Below are positions 53,633 to 62,463 of a DNA stretch of 64,000 nucleotides, piece by piece. Where the stretch lies: positions 1,302,001 to 1,366,000 of the forward strand of contig NZ_JACIFH010000001.1 of NCBI RefSeq assembly GCF_014197265.1, in the 5' to 3' direction. A model generated the notes under the pieces. That model was not told the origin of the DNA. It saw nothing but the letters and a program-made list of their open reading frames with translations, and did no database searches. How positions within the stretch are numbered: position 1 is the first letter of the stretch; each line of letters starts with the position of its first letter. A program made the position numbers and the translations under genes. This stretch comes from Microbacterium invictum. Lineage in GTDB: Bacteria; Actinomycetota; Actinomycetes; Actinomycetales; Microbacteriaceae.

Positions 53633-56197
53633 CTACTCGCGCAGGGTCGCACCGAACCGCTCGGCGGCCACCGCGACACCGGCGAGCTTGGCCTCGGTGG
53701 CCTCGGCTGCGGTGAGCGTGCGGTCGCCGGCGCGGAAGCGCAATGCGTACGTCAGGCTCTTCGCGCCCTCGGGCAGTCCCTGTCCGCGGTAGTCGTCGAC
53801 GAGGCGCAGCGACTCGAGCAGCGCGCCGGCGCCATCGAGCAGCGCGCCGCGCACGGCGGCGGCCGGCACTTCGGCGTCGACGACGAGCGAGACGTCCTGT
53901 GTCGCGGCGGGGTATCCCGAGAGGGATGCCGCGACGACGCGCTCGCCGGCAAGCGACAGCACGAGGTCGAGATCCAGTTCGGCGACGATCACGCGGCCGG
54001 GGATGTCGGCATCCGCCGACACCGCCGGCAGCACCTCGCCGACGTACCCGACCTCGACGGCGGCACCCGAGGCGGCGTCGGCGACCGACAACACGCCGGT
54101 GCGCCCGGGGTGCAGCGCAGCGCGCCGGCCCTGTTCGACGTCGATGGTCACGCCCGCCGCGAACGCGATCGTCCGGACGGCGTCGAGCGCATCGCCGAGG
54201 CCGGCCGGCACGGCGGCCTGGCCTGGCTGCTTGGCGACGAGGCTGCCCGTCAGCAGCACCGCGACGTGGCGTGGCTGCGGCGGGATCGACCCGTCCAGTG
54301 CGGCCAAGGTGGCGGCATCCGGTCGCACCGCCAGCGGCGGGACCTGCGGCGTGCCGTACGTGACACCCGGCTCGGGGAGGAAGACCACTCCGGTCTCGAA
54401 CAGCACCAGATCGGTGAAGCCGCGCGCGATGTTGCGGTGTGCTGCCTGCAGCAGCCCCGGGATCAGCGAGCGGCGCAGGAAGGGCGCCTGGCCGTCGAGC
54501 GGGTTGGCCAGCTTCACGGAGGGAAGACGCTCCCCCGACTCCGACCCGTGCAGGTCGTTGAGCTCCTCGGTGACGAACGGGAACGATGGGGTCTCGACGT
54601 AGCCGGCGGCGGCGAGCGCGTTGGCGATGCGGCGGCGACCCTGCTGCGCGGCCGTGTGCCCGCGGCCCGACGGCGGGACGGGCAGGACGGACGGGATCCG
54701 GTCGTAGCCCGTGATGCGGGCGACCTCTTCGGCCAGCGTCCACTTGTCGGTCAGGTCGGGGCGCCACGTCGGCGGGGTGACCCACCACTGCTCCGCATCG
54801 GCCTCATCGCCCAGGTCCGAGATCTCGCATCCGATCATCTCGAGTGACCCGGTGATCTCGGCCTCGGTGTAGTCGACGCCGATGAGTGCGGGCACGAACG
54901 GCTTCGGCAGCGCGATCGCGTCCTGCTCGACGGTTGCGAACAGCGCGCCGCCCACCTCGGTGTCGAGGGTCCCGCCGGCGTACTCGACCATGAGATCAGC
55001 GACCCGCCGTGCGGCCACGAACGGGATGAGCGGGTCGACGCCGCGCTCGAAGCGCCGCGATGCCTCGCTGGGCAGCTTGTGCCGCCGGGCGGTGCGGGCG
55101 ATGGACACGGTGTCGAAGATCGCCGCTTCGATGAGGACGTTGCGGGTGGTGCCCGACATCTCGGTCGTGCCGCCGCCCATGACGCCGGCCAGCCCGATCG
55201 GGCCCGACTCGTCGGTGATCAGCAGGTCTTCGGTGCTGAGCGTGCGCTCCTTGTCGTCGAGCGTCGTGAGCTTCTCGCCCTCGCGCGCGCGACGGACGGT
55301 GATCCCGCCCGTCAGCTTGTCGAGGTCGTACCCGTGGATGGGGTTGCCGAGCTCGAGCATCACGTAGTTGGTGATGTCGATGAGGATGCCGAGGGAGCGG
55401 ATGCCGGCGAGGGTCAGCCGCGCCACCATCCACGCCGGGGTGGGCTTGCCCGGGTCGACGTCGCGCACGATGCGCACGACGAACTCGCTCGCACCCACGG
55501 TGCCGCGGATCGGCGACTGATCATCGACGACGACGCTGAAGCCCTCGGCGGGCTGCTGCAGCTCGCCCCACTCGCGGTCGCCCGGGTCGCGGAAGGCCGC
55601 TCCGGTCGCGTGCGCGTACTCGCGGGCGACGCCGCGCAGCGACAGCGCATAGCCGCGGTCGGGCGTCACGTTGATCTCGATCGCGACGTCGTCGAGACCG
55701 AGCAATGCGATCGCGTCGGTGCCGACGGGTGCGTCGATGCCGAGCTCGACCAGCCGCAGGATACCGTTGTGCTCCTCGCCCAGGCCCAGCTCCTTCGCCG
55801 AGGCGATCATGCCGTCCGAGACATGCCCGTAGGTCTTGCGCGCGGCGATCGGGAACGGGCCGGGCAGCACCGCTCCCGGCAGCGTCACCACGACCTTGTC
55901 GCCCTCGAAGAAGTTGCGGGCGCCGCACACGATGCCGTGCACCGCGTCACCGCCGTCCGCGGCGGTCTCACCCTCGGGCGCGACCCGCACCTGGCACCAG
56001 CGGATCGTCTTGCCGTTGGACTGCGGCTCTTCGACGAACTCGAGCACTTCGCCCACGACGATCGGGCCGGTCAGCCCGAAGGTGTGCACGTCCTCCTCTT
56101 CGAAGCCGACCGACACCAGCGCCGCGAGGACGTCTTCGGGCGTGGCCGTCTGCGGCACGTCGACGTACTCACGCAGCCATGAGAGTGGGACGCGCAT
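53633..56197 (-). CDS. pheT: phenylalanyl-tRNA synthetase beta subunit
   Basis: An 854-residue subunit of the alpha2-beta2 enzyme. MRVPLSWLREYVDVPQTATP is the standard start. An OB/tRNA-binding domain follows (FGLTGPIVVGEVLEFVEE). Core B3/B4 and B5 regions include LGNPIHGYDLDKLTGGITVR and SRRFERGVDP. The C-terminal anticodon-binding ferredoxin fold ends in the last ~90 residues (SGYPAATQDVSLVVDAEVPA). It overlaps pheS by one base (TGATG), the usual coupled arrangement. Confidence 0.95.
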   Translation of the reverse strand: MRVPLSWLREYVDVPQTATPEDVLAALVSVGFEEEDVHTFGLTGPIVVGEVLEFVEEPQSNGKTIRWCQVRVAPEGETAADGGDAVHGIVCGARNFFEGDKVVVTLPGAVLPGPFPIAARKTYGHVSDGMIASAKELGLGEEHNGILRLVELGIDAPVGTDAIALLGLDDVAIEINVTPDRGYALSLRGVAREYAHATGAAFRDPGDREWGELQQPAEGFSVVVDDQSPIRGTVGASEFVVRIVRDVDPGKPTPAWMVARLTLAGIRSLGILIDITNYVMLELGNPIHGYDLDKLTGGITVRRAREGEKLTTLDDKERTLSTEDLLITDESGPIGLAGVMGGGTTEMSGTTRNVLIEAAIFDTVSIARTARRHKLPSEASRRFERGVDPLIPFVAARRVADLMVEYAGGTLDTEVGGALFATVEQDAIALPKPFVPALIGVDYTEAEITGSLEMIGCEISDLGDEADAEQWWVTPPTWRPDLTDKWTLAEEVARITGYDRIPSVLPVPPSGRGHTAAQQGRRRIANALAAAGYVETPSFPFVTEELNDLHGSESGERLPSVKLANPLDGQAPFLRRSLIPGLLQAAHRNIARGFTDLVLFETGVVFLPEPGVTYGTPQVPPLAVRPDAATLAALDGSIPPQPRHVAVLLTGSLVAKQPGQAAVPAGLGDALDAVRTIAFAAGVTIDVEQGRRAALHPGRTGVLSVADAASGAAVEVGYVGEVLPAVSADADIPGRVIVAELDLDLVLSLAGERVVAASLSGYPAATQDVSLVVDAEVPAAAVRGALLDGAGALLESLRLVDDYRGQGLPEGAKSLTYALRFRAGDRTLTAAEATEAKLAGVAVAAERFGATLRE

Positions 56198-57237
56198 CAG
56201 ACCACCATTCCGAACTGTTCGCTGAAGCGGACATCGCCCTCGGCCATGTCGCGCATGTCCTTCACGTCGCTGCGGAACATGAGCGTCCGCTCGATGCCCA
56301 TGCCGAACGCGAAGCCCGAGTACTCCTCGGGGTCGATTCCGGCGGCGCGCAGCACGTTCGGGTTCACCATGCCGCAGCCGCCCCACTCGATCCAGCGCGC
56401 GCCGCCCTTGAAGGTCGGATGCCAGAGGTCCAGCTCGGCGGACGGCTCGGTGAACGGGAAGAAGTTCGCACGGAAGCGCGTCTTGGCCTCGGGACCGAAC
56501 AGCTGGCGGGCGACGTGATCGAGCGTGCCCTTCAGGTGCGCCATCGTGATGCCCTTGTCGATGACGAGACCCTCGAACTGGCTGAACACCGGCAGATGGG
56601 TCGCATCGAACTCGTCGGTGCGGTAGACCCGGCCCGGGCAGATGACGTAGATCGGCAGGTCGCGTTCGAGCATCGAGCGCACCTGGACGGGGCTCGTGTG
56701 GGTGCGCAGCACCAGGTGACGGTCGACGGGGTCGACGAAGAACGTGTCCTGCATCTGCCGCGCGGGGTGGTCGACGTCGAAGTTGAGGGCGTCGAAGTTG
56801 AACCACTCGTGCTCGAGCTCGGGACCCTCCGCGATCTCCCACCCCATGCCGACGAAGATGTCGCCGATCTGGTCCTGGAGCAGGGTGAGCGGATGCCGGG
56901 CGCCGACGCGCGCGTGCGACGCGAGTGCGGTGATGTCGACGCGCTCGGCCTCGAGCCGGGCGGCCGTCTCGGCGGCCGCGAGCTCCTCCTCGCGCGCCGC
57001 GAGCGCCTGGGCGACCCGGCCGCGGGCCTGTCCGACGAGCTTGCCGAACTCGGCCTTGCGCTCGTTCGGGACGCTGCGCAGCTGCGCGTTCAGCTGGGCG
57101 AGGGTCGAGCCCTCGCCGCCGTGCGCGGCGCGAGCCGTCTTGAGGTCGCCGGTGGTGCCGGCGGCGGTGATGGCATCCAGTGCGGCCGCGACGGCGGCAT
57201 CCACTGCCTCAGGGGAGATTTCGGGTGCGTCAGACAC
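56197..57237 (-). CDS. pheS: phenylalanyl-tRNA synthetase alpha subunit
   Basis: A 346-residue catalytic subunit. The N-terminal helical hairpin binds tRNA-Phe. GARHPLTLLQDQIGDIFVGM begins the catalytic core. Motif 2 is in RTHTSPVQVRSM and PGRVYRTDEFDATHLPVFSQ, and motif 3 is GFAFGMGIERTLMFRSDVKD. The gly/ala-specificity loop includes WIEWGGCGMVNPNVL. GTG 57237 has TAGACT 8 nt upstream. Confidence 0.95.
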   Translation of the reverse strand: MSDAPEISPEAVDAAVAAALDAITAAGTTGDLKTARAAHGGEGSTLAQLNAQLRSVPNERKAEFGKLVGQARGRVAQALAAREEELAAAETAARLEAERVDITALASHARVGARHPLTLLQDQIGDIFVGMGWEIAEGPELEHEWFNFDALNFDVDHPARQMQDTFFVDPVDRHLVLRTHTSPVQVRSMLERDLPIYVICPGRVYRTDEFDATHLPVFSQFEGLVIDKGITMAHLKGTLDHVARQLFGPEAKTRFRANFFPFTEPSAELDLWHPTFKGGARWIEWGGCGMVNPNVLRAAGIDPEEYSGFAFGMGIERTLMFRSDVKDMRDMAEGDVRFSEQFGMVV

Positions 57238-57245
57238 GAGAGATG

Positions 57246-57251
57246 AGTCTA
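57246..57251 (-). promoter_or_regulatory. -10 hexamer of pheS
   Basis: TAGACT on the minus strand, 8 nt before GTG 57237. It touches the edge of the hairpin at 57251-57275. Confidence 0.5.
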
Positions 57252-57275
57252 CCGGGGGCCGGTGACGCCCCCGGT
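57251..57275 (-). terminator. short hairpin after the gluD-like gene
   Basis: ACCGGGGG pairs with CCCCCGGT around a 9-nt loop, between the gluD-like stop and pheS. No U-tract is visible. It abuts the pheS -10, so termination and initiation may be linked. Confidence 0.45.
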
Positions 57276-57285
57276 CGTGCCCTCG

Positions 57286-58206
57286 CTATGCGGAACCGCC
57301 TCTGTCGTCGTGCTTTCCGGCGCGCACGCGCAGCGCGATCGACTCGGTCTTGGTCGCCGGATCCAGTCCGGCGCCGTCTGTGGGTTCGAGCCCGGTCGCC
57401 TTGTCGGAGCGCCGCAGCCCCTTCTCCACCCGATAGGCGAGGTAGGACAGGGCCAGGCACATGGCGATGTAGATCGAACCGGCGACGATCGCCGACGGAA
57501 TGAGCGGCGAACCGAACTGGGCGTTGGAGCCGAGCGTCTTGGCGTAATAGAGCAGCTCGGGGTAGGTGATGATGAATCCGAGTGCGGTGTCCTTCAGCGT
57601 GACGACCAGCTGGGCGATGATGACGGGCATCATCGCGCGGATCGCCTGAGGCATGAGGATGAGTCGCATCACGCCGGACTTGCGCAGCCCGATGGCGTAC
57701 CCGGCCTCCTTCTGGCCTCGCGGCAGGGACTCGACTCCGGCGCGCAGCACCTCGGCGAGCACCGAGCCGTTGTACGCGATCAGCGCGATCACGACCGCCC
57801 AGTACGACGGCAGCCGGACGCCGAGCACGGGCAGGCCGTAGTACAGCAGGATCATGAAGACGAGGACCGGGACGGCGCGCAGCACCTCGATGATCCATAC
57901 GGCCGGGACCCGCACCCAGGCGTGGTCGCTGAGCCGCGCGATCGCCAGCAGGAAGCCGAGGATCGGCGCACCGACGCCGGCGACCGCAAAGGCTGCCAGG
58001 GTGCGCAGTGTCGCCTGGCCGAAGCCCTGCCAGATGGCGCCGTAGCTGAAGACCTGCCACTTCTGGGCGGAGAACTGGCCGGCCTCGGCCATCCGCCAGA
58101 TGACGAATCCGATCGCGCCGAGGACGACGAGGACGGTGACCACACCCAGGATGCGGTTGCGAAGCACCGCGCGGGGGCCGGGGACGTCGTAGAGCACAGA
58201 AGTCAT
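57286..58206 (-). CDS. gluD: polar amino acid ABC transporter permease (GluD-like)
   Basis: A 306-residue permease of the His/Glu/Gln class. Hydrophobic spans include GVVTVLVVLGAIGFVIW, and the EAA loop is EAGYAIGLRKSGVMRLILMP with the conserved xxxRLIxxP. LPSYWAVVIALIAYNGSVLA and LKDTALGFIITYPELLYYAK are family motifs. It is the last gene of gluABCD, overlapping gluC by ATGA. Naming as gluD follows the corynebacterial operon order, and the substrate (glutamate) is inferred. Confidence 0.88.
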   Translation of the reverse strand: MTSVLYDVPGPRAVLRNRILGVVTVLVVLGAIGFVIWRMAEAGQFSAQKWQVFSYGAIWQGFGQATLRTLAAFAVAGVGAPILGFLLAIARLSDHAWVRVPAVWIIEVLRAVPVLVFMILLYYGLPVLGVRLPSYWAVVIALIAYNGSVLAEVLRAGVESLPRGQKEAGYAIGLRKSGVMRLILMPQAIRAMMPVIIAQLVVTLKDTALGFIITYPELLYYAKTLGSNAQFGSPLIPSAIVAGSIYIAMCLALSYLAYRVEKGLRRSDKATGLEPTDGAGLDPATKTESIALRVRAGKHDDRGGSA

Positions 58207-58850
58207 CGCGCGACCCTCCACTTGTTCTCGAGGATGCGTTGCAGCCACGCCAGGAGGAGCACCATCACGACGAACGCGACCATCACCCACAGGATCGTGA
58301 TCATCTGGTTCTCACCGTTCTCACTCATCTCGGCGCGGATGTTCCCCAGGTTCAGGACGGAGAAGCCGGAGGCAACCGTCGTGTTCTTCAGCAGCGCGAT
58401 GAGCACGCTCATCATGGGCGGGATGACCGAGCGCGACGCCTGCGGCAGGACCACGAGCGACATGACCTGGCCGAAGGTGAGCCCGAGCGCGCGTGCGGCC
58501 TCTGCTTGACCGACCGGCACCGTGTTGATGCCCGACCGGATCGTCTCGGCGACATATGTGGCGGTGTAGATGCCCAGCGCCCAGATCGCCAGCACCGTGA
58601 AATCGACCCGGAAGTCCACCAGCAGTGGGATGCCGAAGGCGAAGAAGAAGAAGATCAGGGTGAGGGGCGTGTTGCGCACCGTGTTGACGTACACCGCGCC
58701 CACAGCACGCGCGATCGGCACCGGCGAGACTCGCATCGCCGCGACCAGCAGCCCGAGCACGAGAGCGATCACACCGCCCGCGACGAACAGCAGCAGCGTG
58801 CCCCACAGCGCGTCGAGCCAGAGGTCGGGGTAGTCGAAGATCTGGTTCAC
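58203..58850 (-). CDS. gluC: polar amino acid ABC transporter permease (GluC-like)
   Basis: A 215-residue permease with about five spans (LWGTLLLFVAGGVIALVLGL at the N-terminus). The EAA loop is AEAARALGLTFGQVMSLVVL followed by PQASRSVIPPMM. VYVNTVRNTPLTLIFFFFAF is the family's conserved periplasmic-side motif. GTG 58850 has AAGGAG 4 nt upstream. A 13-bp hairpin separates it from gluB upstream in the mRNA. Confidence 0.9.
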   Translation of the reverse strand: MNQIFDYPDLWLDALWGTLLLFVAGGVIALVLGLLVAAMRVSPVPIARAVGAVYVNTVRNTPLTLIFFFFAFGIPLLVDFRVDFTVLAIWALGIYTATYVAETIRSGINTVPVGQAEAARALGLTFGQVMSLVVLPQASRSVIPPMMSVLIALLKNTTVASGFSVLNLGNIRAEMSENGENQMITILWVMVAFVVMVLLLAWLQRILENKWRVAR

Positions 58851-58887
58851 TGAGCTCCTTCGCGGGCTTCGGAAAGCGGGGACGGAA

Positions 58888-58919
58888 GGTGACGGCGCCA
58901 CCGGGATGGCGCCGTCACC
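58888..58919 (-). terminator. hairpin between gluB and gluC
   Basis: GGTGACGGCGCCA pairs with TGGCGCCGTCACC around a 6-nt loop, 6 nt after the gluB stop. It probably acts as a partial terminator or 3'-end stabiliser, leaving more binding-protein mRNA than permease mRNA. Confidence 0.65.
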
Positions 58920-58925
58920 GCCGCA

Positions 58926-59831
58926 TCAGCCGATCGGGTCGACCGCGGGCTGCTCCGCGGTCACACCGGACGCGCCCAGGTTGTTGTCGAAGATGGCCTG
59001 CCAGATGTCGCCGCCATCGGTGAGCGTCGTGTTCAGGTGCTCCTGGAGGGCGGTGTCACCCTTGGGGATGCCGATGCCGTAGCGCTCCTCGCTGAAGACG
59101 TCGCCGACGACCTTGAGGTTGTCCGGGTCTCCGGCCGCGTAGCCGATGAGGATCGCCTCGTCGGTCGTCACGGCGTCGACCTGGCCGGCGTTGAGCTGCT
59201 CGACGCACTGCGAGTAGGTGTCGAACTCCTCCGTGTCTGCCTCGGGGTGCTCGTCCTTGATCCGCTGGATCGACGTCGAACCGGTCGCCGAGCAGACCAC
59301 CTTGCCATCGAGCGTGTCGACGCCCGTGATGTCGCTGTCGGCGGCGACCAGCAGCCCCTGACCGGTGATGAAGTACGGGCCTGCGAAGGAGATCTGCTCC
59401 TTGCGGTTGTCGGTGATCGAGTACGTGCCGACGTACAGGTCGATGTCGCCGTTGATGAGCGCCTGCTCGCGGTTGGCCGACGGGATGGTCGTGAACTCGA
59501 TGTCGTCCTCGTCGAAGCCGAGGGATGCCGCCATCCAGCGTGCGATGTCGACGTCGAAGCCGGTCCGCTCGTTCGTGGTGGGGTCGAGATAGCCGAGACC
59601 GGGCTGGTCCTCCTTGACACCGATGTTGATCTGGCCGCGCGATGTCATCGCGTCGAACGTGTCGCTGCCCTCGAGCGAGACGTCGGTGGCGACCGTCCAC
59701 GGCGTCTCGCTCGTGCCGTCACCGTCGGTGTCACCGGGGTCCGCGCCGGGGGTGCCGCTGTTGCAGCCGGCGAGGGCGAGTGCCGCGATCGCGATTCCGG
59801 CGAGCGCGCCGCCGATCCGTGTCTTGCGCAT
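58926..59831 (-). CDS. gluB: glutamate-type substrate-binding lipoprotein (GluB-like)
   Basis: A 301-residue periplasm-equivalent binding protein. A signal peptide ends in the lipobox LALAGC with lipidated Cys23, followed by a Gly/Asp linker (GTPGADPGDTDGDG). The SBP_bac_3 fold shows NIGVKEDQPGLGYLDP, TGFDVDIARWMAASLGFDED, SANREQALINGDIDLYVGTY and SITDNRKEQISFAGPYF. The binding protein captures the amino acid for GluC/GluD. GGAGG lies 5 nt before ATG 59831. Confidence 0.92.
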   Translation of the reverse strand: MRKTRIGGALAGIAIAALALAGCNSGTPGADPGDTDGDGTSETPWTVATDVSLEGSDTFDAMTSRGQINIGVKEDQPGLGYLDPTTNERTGFDVDIARWMAASLGFDEDDIEFTTIPSANREQALINGDIDLYVGTYSITDNRKEQISFAGPYFITGQGLLVAADSDITGVDTLDGKVVCSATGSTSIQRIKDEHPEADTEEFDTYSQCVEQLNAGQVDAVTTDEAILIGYAAGDPDNLKVVGDVFSEERYGIGIPKGDTALQEHLNTTLTDGGDIWQAIFDNNLGASGVTAEQPAVDPIG

Positions 59832-59864
59832 GTGATCCTCCAAGTTCGGGGTCTTCTTCGGTTG

Positions 59865-59885
59865 CCGCGCCGTTATGCGGCGCGG
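59865..59885 (-). terminator. short hairpin between gluA and gluB
   Basis: CCGCGCCG pairs with CGGCGCGG around TTATG in the 59-nt gap. It may attenuate transcription, or only space the two genes. Confidence 0.4.
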
Positions 59886-59890
59886 ACGTC

Positions 59891-60682
59891 TCAGTGGGTG
59901 AGGAGCTTCGAGAGGAAGTCCTTCGCGCGGGAGCTCTTCGGGTTGGTGAAGAACTCCTCGGGCGTCTCCTCTTCGACGATCTGCCCGTCGGCCATGAACA
60001 CGACGCGGTCCGCCGCCTTGCGGGCGAATCCCATCTCGTGCGTGACGACGACCATCGTCATGCCGTCCTGCGCGAGCCCGACCATGACGTCGAGCACCTC
60101 GTTGATCATCTCGGGGTCGAGGGCGCTGGTCGGCTCGTCGAACAGCATCACCTTCGGCTGCATGGCGAGGGCCCGGGCGATCGCGACGCGCTGCTGCTGG
60201 CCGCCCGACAGCTGCGCGGGCAGTTTCGCGGCCTGCTGTCCGACACCGACGCGATCAAGCAGTTGCTTTGCGAGCGCATCGGCATCCGCCTTCTTCATGC
60301 CCTTCACCTTGATGGGACCCAGCGTCACGTTCTCGAGGATCGTCAGGTGGGCGAACAGATTGAAGGACTGGAAGACCATGCCCACGTCGGCGCGCAGCGC
60401 CGCGAGGGCCTTGCCCTCCTTCGGCAGCTCCTTGCCGTCGATCGAGATCGTGCCGCTGGTGATCGTCTCGAGTCGGTTGATCGTGCGGCACAGCGTCGAC
60501 TTTCCTGAGCCGGACGGGCCGATCACGACGACCACCTCACCGCGGTTGACGGTCAGATTGATGTCTTTGAGCGCCTGGAAGTCGCCGTAGTGCTTCTGCA
60601 CATCCGAGACCACGACGAGCGGATCGCCGCGGCGCACGTTGATGTTCGATGTCTTCGGTGCGGCATCGTCGGGTGTCGTCAT
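59891..60682 (-). CDS. gluA: polar amino acid ABC transporter ATPase (GluA-like)
   Basis: A 263-residue ATPase. [18 protein letters not shown] is Walker [19 protein letters not shown] is the signature, [15 protein letters not shown] is Walker B, and VVTHEMGF carries the switch His. Q-loop [18 protein letters not shown] matches the glutamate/glutamine class. ATG 60682 has TAGTGT 7 nt upstream and CTGACA 18 nt before that, a full promoter of the leaderless type and presumably the start of the gluABCD mRNA. Confidence 0.92.
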   Translation of the reverse strand: MTTPDDAAPKTSNINVRRGDPLVVVSDVQKHYGDFQALKDINLTVNRGEVVVVIGPSGSGKSTLCRTINRLETITSGTISIDGKELPKEGKALAALRADVGMVFQSFNLFAHLTILENVTLGPIKVKGMKKADADALAKQLLDRVGVGQQAAKLPAQLSGGQQQRVAIARALAMQPKVMLFDEPTSALDPEMINEVLDVMVGLAQDGMTMVVVTHEMGFARKAADRVVFMADGQIVEEETPEEFFTNPKSSRAKDFLSKLLTH

Positions 60683-60689
60683 AAGCGAA

Positions 60690-60719
60690 ACACTAGGAGT
60701 CCGCACCGACATCTGTCAG
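60690..60719 (-). promoter_or_regulatory. promoter of the gluABCD-type operon
   Basis: On the minus strand, CTGACA (60719-60714), 18 nt, then TAGTGT (60695-60690), 7 nt before ATG 60682. Confidence 0.6.
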
Positions 60720-60764
60720 CGCCTGGCCGTCACCTTTACCGACTTGTAACAGGAACGGAACGGC

Positions 60765-61571
60765 TCAGGAGGCGTCTCCGGCTCGCTGCGCGAAGGCGGT
60801 CTCGTACAGGCACACGCTGGCGGCAGTGGCCAGATTCAGCGATTCCGCGGAGCCGTAGATGGGCAGCCGCAGGGCGAGATCGACCTGTCCGAGGGTGTCG
60901 TCGTCGAGCCCGCGCGCCTCGTTGCCGAACAGCCACGCCGTCGGCTCGGCGAGCAGATGACGGGAGTCGAGGAAGTCCTCTCCCCCGACATCGGCGGCGA
61001 TGACCCGGATGCCGGCAGTATGGGCCTTCTCGATCGCGGCGGACAGATCGACCCCGACCGCGATCGGCAGGTGGAAGAGCGACCCGGTCGTCGCCCGGAC
61101 GACCTTCGGGTTGTACGGGTCGACGGTGCGCCCGGTGAGCACGACCGCATCGGCGCCGGCCGCGTCGGCGGCGCGGATGATCGTGCCGAGGTTGCCCGGA
61201 TCGCGCACTTCCTCGCAGATGGCCACGAGCCGCGGCGACGCCGCGAACACCTCGCGTACTGAGGTCGGTGACTGCCGGGCGACCGCGACGATCCCCTGCG
61301 GCGTCACCGTGTCGGCCATCGCGTCGAGCACCGACTCAGAGGTGAACACGACCTCGATGCCGGCGTCCCGTGCCGCATCGCGGACATCCTGATGCTTGTC
61401 CATCGCCGTCGGCGTCGCGAACAGCTCGACGAGGGTGTCGGGGCGGAACCTGAGCGCCTCGCGCGCGGCTTGCGGACCCTCGAGAAGGAACAGTCCGGTC
61501 TCATGGCGGGCGCTGCGCTTGCTCAGCTTGGCGACGGCGCGCACGCGCGGCGAACGGGGGTTCTCGAGCAC
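60765..61571 (-). CDS. TrmH/SpoU-family RNA methyltransferase
   Basis: A 268-residue SPOUT 2'-O-methyltransferase. An N-terminal substrate-binding domain (LENPRSPRVRAVAKLSKRSA, LFLLEGPQAAREALRF) precedes motif 1 in RDPGNLGTIIRAADAAGADA, motif 2 in WLFGNEARGLDDD, and motif 3 in IPIYG-type LRLPIYGSAESLNLATAAS. The knot is intact. Members methylate G2251-like positions or others in 23S rRNA, and the target is unknown. GTG 61571 has TACACT 6 nt upstream. Confidence 0.9.
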   Translation of the reverse strand: MLENPRSPRVRAVAKLSKRSARHETGLFLLEGPQAAREALRFRPDTLVELFATPTAMDKHQDVRDAARDAGIEVVFTSESVLDAMADTVTPQGIVAVARQSPTSVREVFAASPRLVAICEEVRDPGNLGTIIRAADAAGADAVVLTGRTVDPYNPKVVRATTGSLFHLPIAVGVDLSAAIEKAHTAGIRVIAADVGGEDFLDSRHLLAEPTAWLFGNEARGLDDDTLGQVDLALRLPIYGSAESLNLATAASVCLYETAFAQRAGDAS

Positions 61572-61577
61572 GCCTCC

Positions 61578-61583
61578 AGTGTA
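61578..61583 (-). promoter_or_regulatory. -10 hexamer of the TrmH-family gene (leaderless type)
   Basis: TACACT on the minus strand, 6 nt before GTG 61571. GGAGG also lies here but would leave only 1 nt of spacing. Confidence 0.6.
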
Positions 61584-61624
61584 GGGGGCACGGCTCTGCG
61601 CCTCACCGCGAAAGAACAACCGGA

Positions 61625-61659
61625 CGCCGAGAGAACGGTCGGCGCCCGTTCTCTCGGCG
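61625..61659. repeat. intergenic palindrome with GAGAGAAC arms
   Basis: CGCCGAGAGAACG pairs with CGTTCTCTCGGCG around a 9-nt loop. A further GTTCTCTCGCCG follows at 61667-61678 and AAGAAC lies just upstream. It may be a terminator-like or repeated extragenic palindrome. Confidence 0.6.
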
Positions 61660-61709
61660 CCGTAGTGTTCTCTCGCCGATGGAGCGGGAGTCCGTGGCGG
61701 GGGCATGCG

Positions 61710-61742
61710 GAAGGGGCGCCCTCCGGTGGAGGACGCCCCTTC
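61710..61742 (-). terminator. rplT terminator
   Basis: A 15-bp stem (one G-U pair), GAAGGGGCGCCCTCC with GGAGGACGCCCCTTC, and a 3-nt loop, 15 nt past the rplT stop. Confidence 0.75.
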
Positions 61743-61757
61743 GGGCAGTGCGTGAGG

Positions 61758-62141
61758 TCAGGACGCCTTGGGCGCGTTGACGTCGGCCGGGAGTGCCTTC
61801 TTCGCGGTCTCGACGAGGCTCGCGAACACCGCGGGCTCGTTCACCGCGAGTTCGGCCAGCATGCGCCGGTCGACCTGCACACCCGCGAGGCCGAGGCCCT
61901 GGATGAAGCGGTTGTAGGTGATGCCGTTCTGGCGGGCAGCGGCGTTGATGCGCTGGATCCAGAGGCGGCGGAAGTCGCCCTTGCGCTTGCGACGGTCGCG
62001 GTACGCGTAGACGAGGGAGTGGGTGACCTGCTCCTTCGCCTTGCGGTACAGGCGCGAACGCTGTCCGCGGTAACCGGAGGCGCGCTCGAGGATGACGCGA
62101 CGCTTCTTGTGGGCGTTTACTGCCCGCTTGACTCTAGCCAT
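61758..62141 (-). CDS. rplT: 50S ribosomal protein L20
   Basis: A 127-residue basic protein that binds 23S rRNA early in assembly. [40 protein letters not shown] and [20 protein letters not shown] are conserved. Last gene of infC-rpmI-rplT, 45 nt after rpmI. Confidence 0.97.
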   Translation of the reverse strand: MARVKRAVNAHKKRRVILERASGYRGQRSRLYRKAKEQVTHSLVYAYRDRRKRKGDFRRLWIQRINAAARQNGITYNRFIQGLGLAGVQVDRRMLAELAVNEPAVFASLVETAKKALPADVNAPKAS

Positions 62142-62186
62142 TTCTTCTGTTTCCTAGCTTGTCTTGAACTCAGTGTGCGTCGGCGC

Positions 62187-62381
62187 TCAGCGACCGAGGA
62201 GCTTCTTGGCGACCTTCGCGTCACCGGGAGCGAGGACCTGCTCGCCGTTGAGGCGGCGCTTGCGCTTGCTGGCCTTGCCCTCGAGGTTGTGGCGCATGCC
62301 GGCCTGCTGCTTCATGAGCTTGCCGCTACCGGTGGCCTTGAAGCGCTTCTTGGCACCCGAGTGGGTCTTCTGCTTCGGCAT
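62187..62381 (-). CDS. rpmI: 50S ribosomal protein L35
   Basis: A 64-residue basic protein with [20 protein letters not shown] and [15 protein letters not shown]. Second gene of the operon, 82 nt after infC. Confidence 0.97.
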   Translation of the reverse strand: MPKQKTHSGAKKRFKATGSGKLMKQQAGMRHNLEGKASKRKRRLNGEQVLAPGDAKVAKKLLGR

Positions 62382-62463
62382 TTCTCTTCCTTCGTTGTGG
62401 TTCCCGCGGGGCGGGAGTCTGCGGGGCGTCTACTCGGAGGGAGCAGTCGCGGGTTCGGCACCG

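Noticed and set aside
61578..61583. GGAGG as ribosome binding site of the TrmH-family gene
   Set aside because: It leaves a single base before GTG 61571. The leaderless reading with TACACT 6 nt upstream fits better, though neither is proved.
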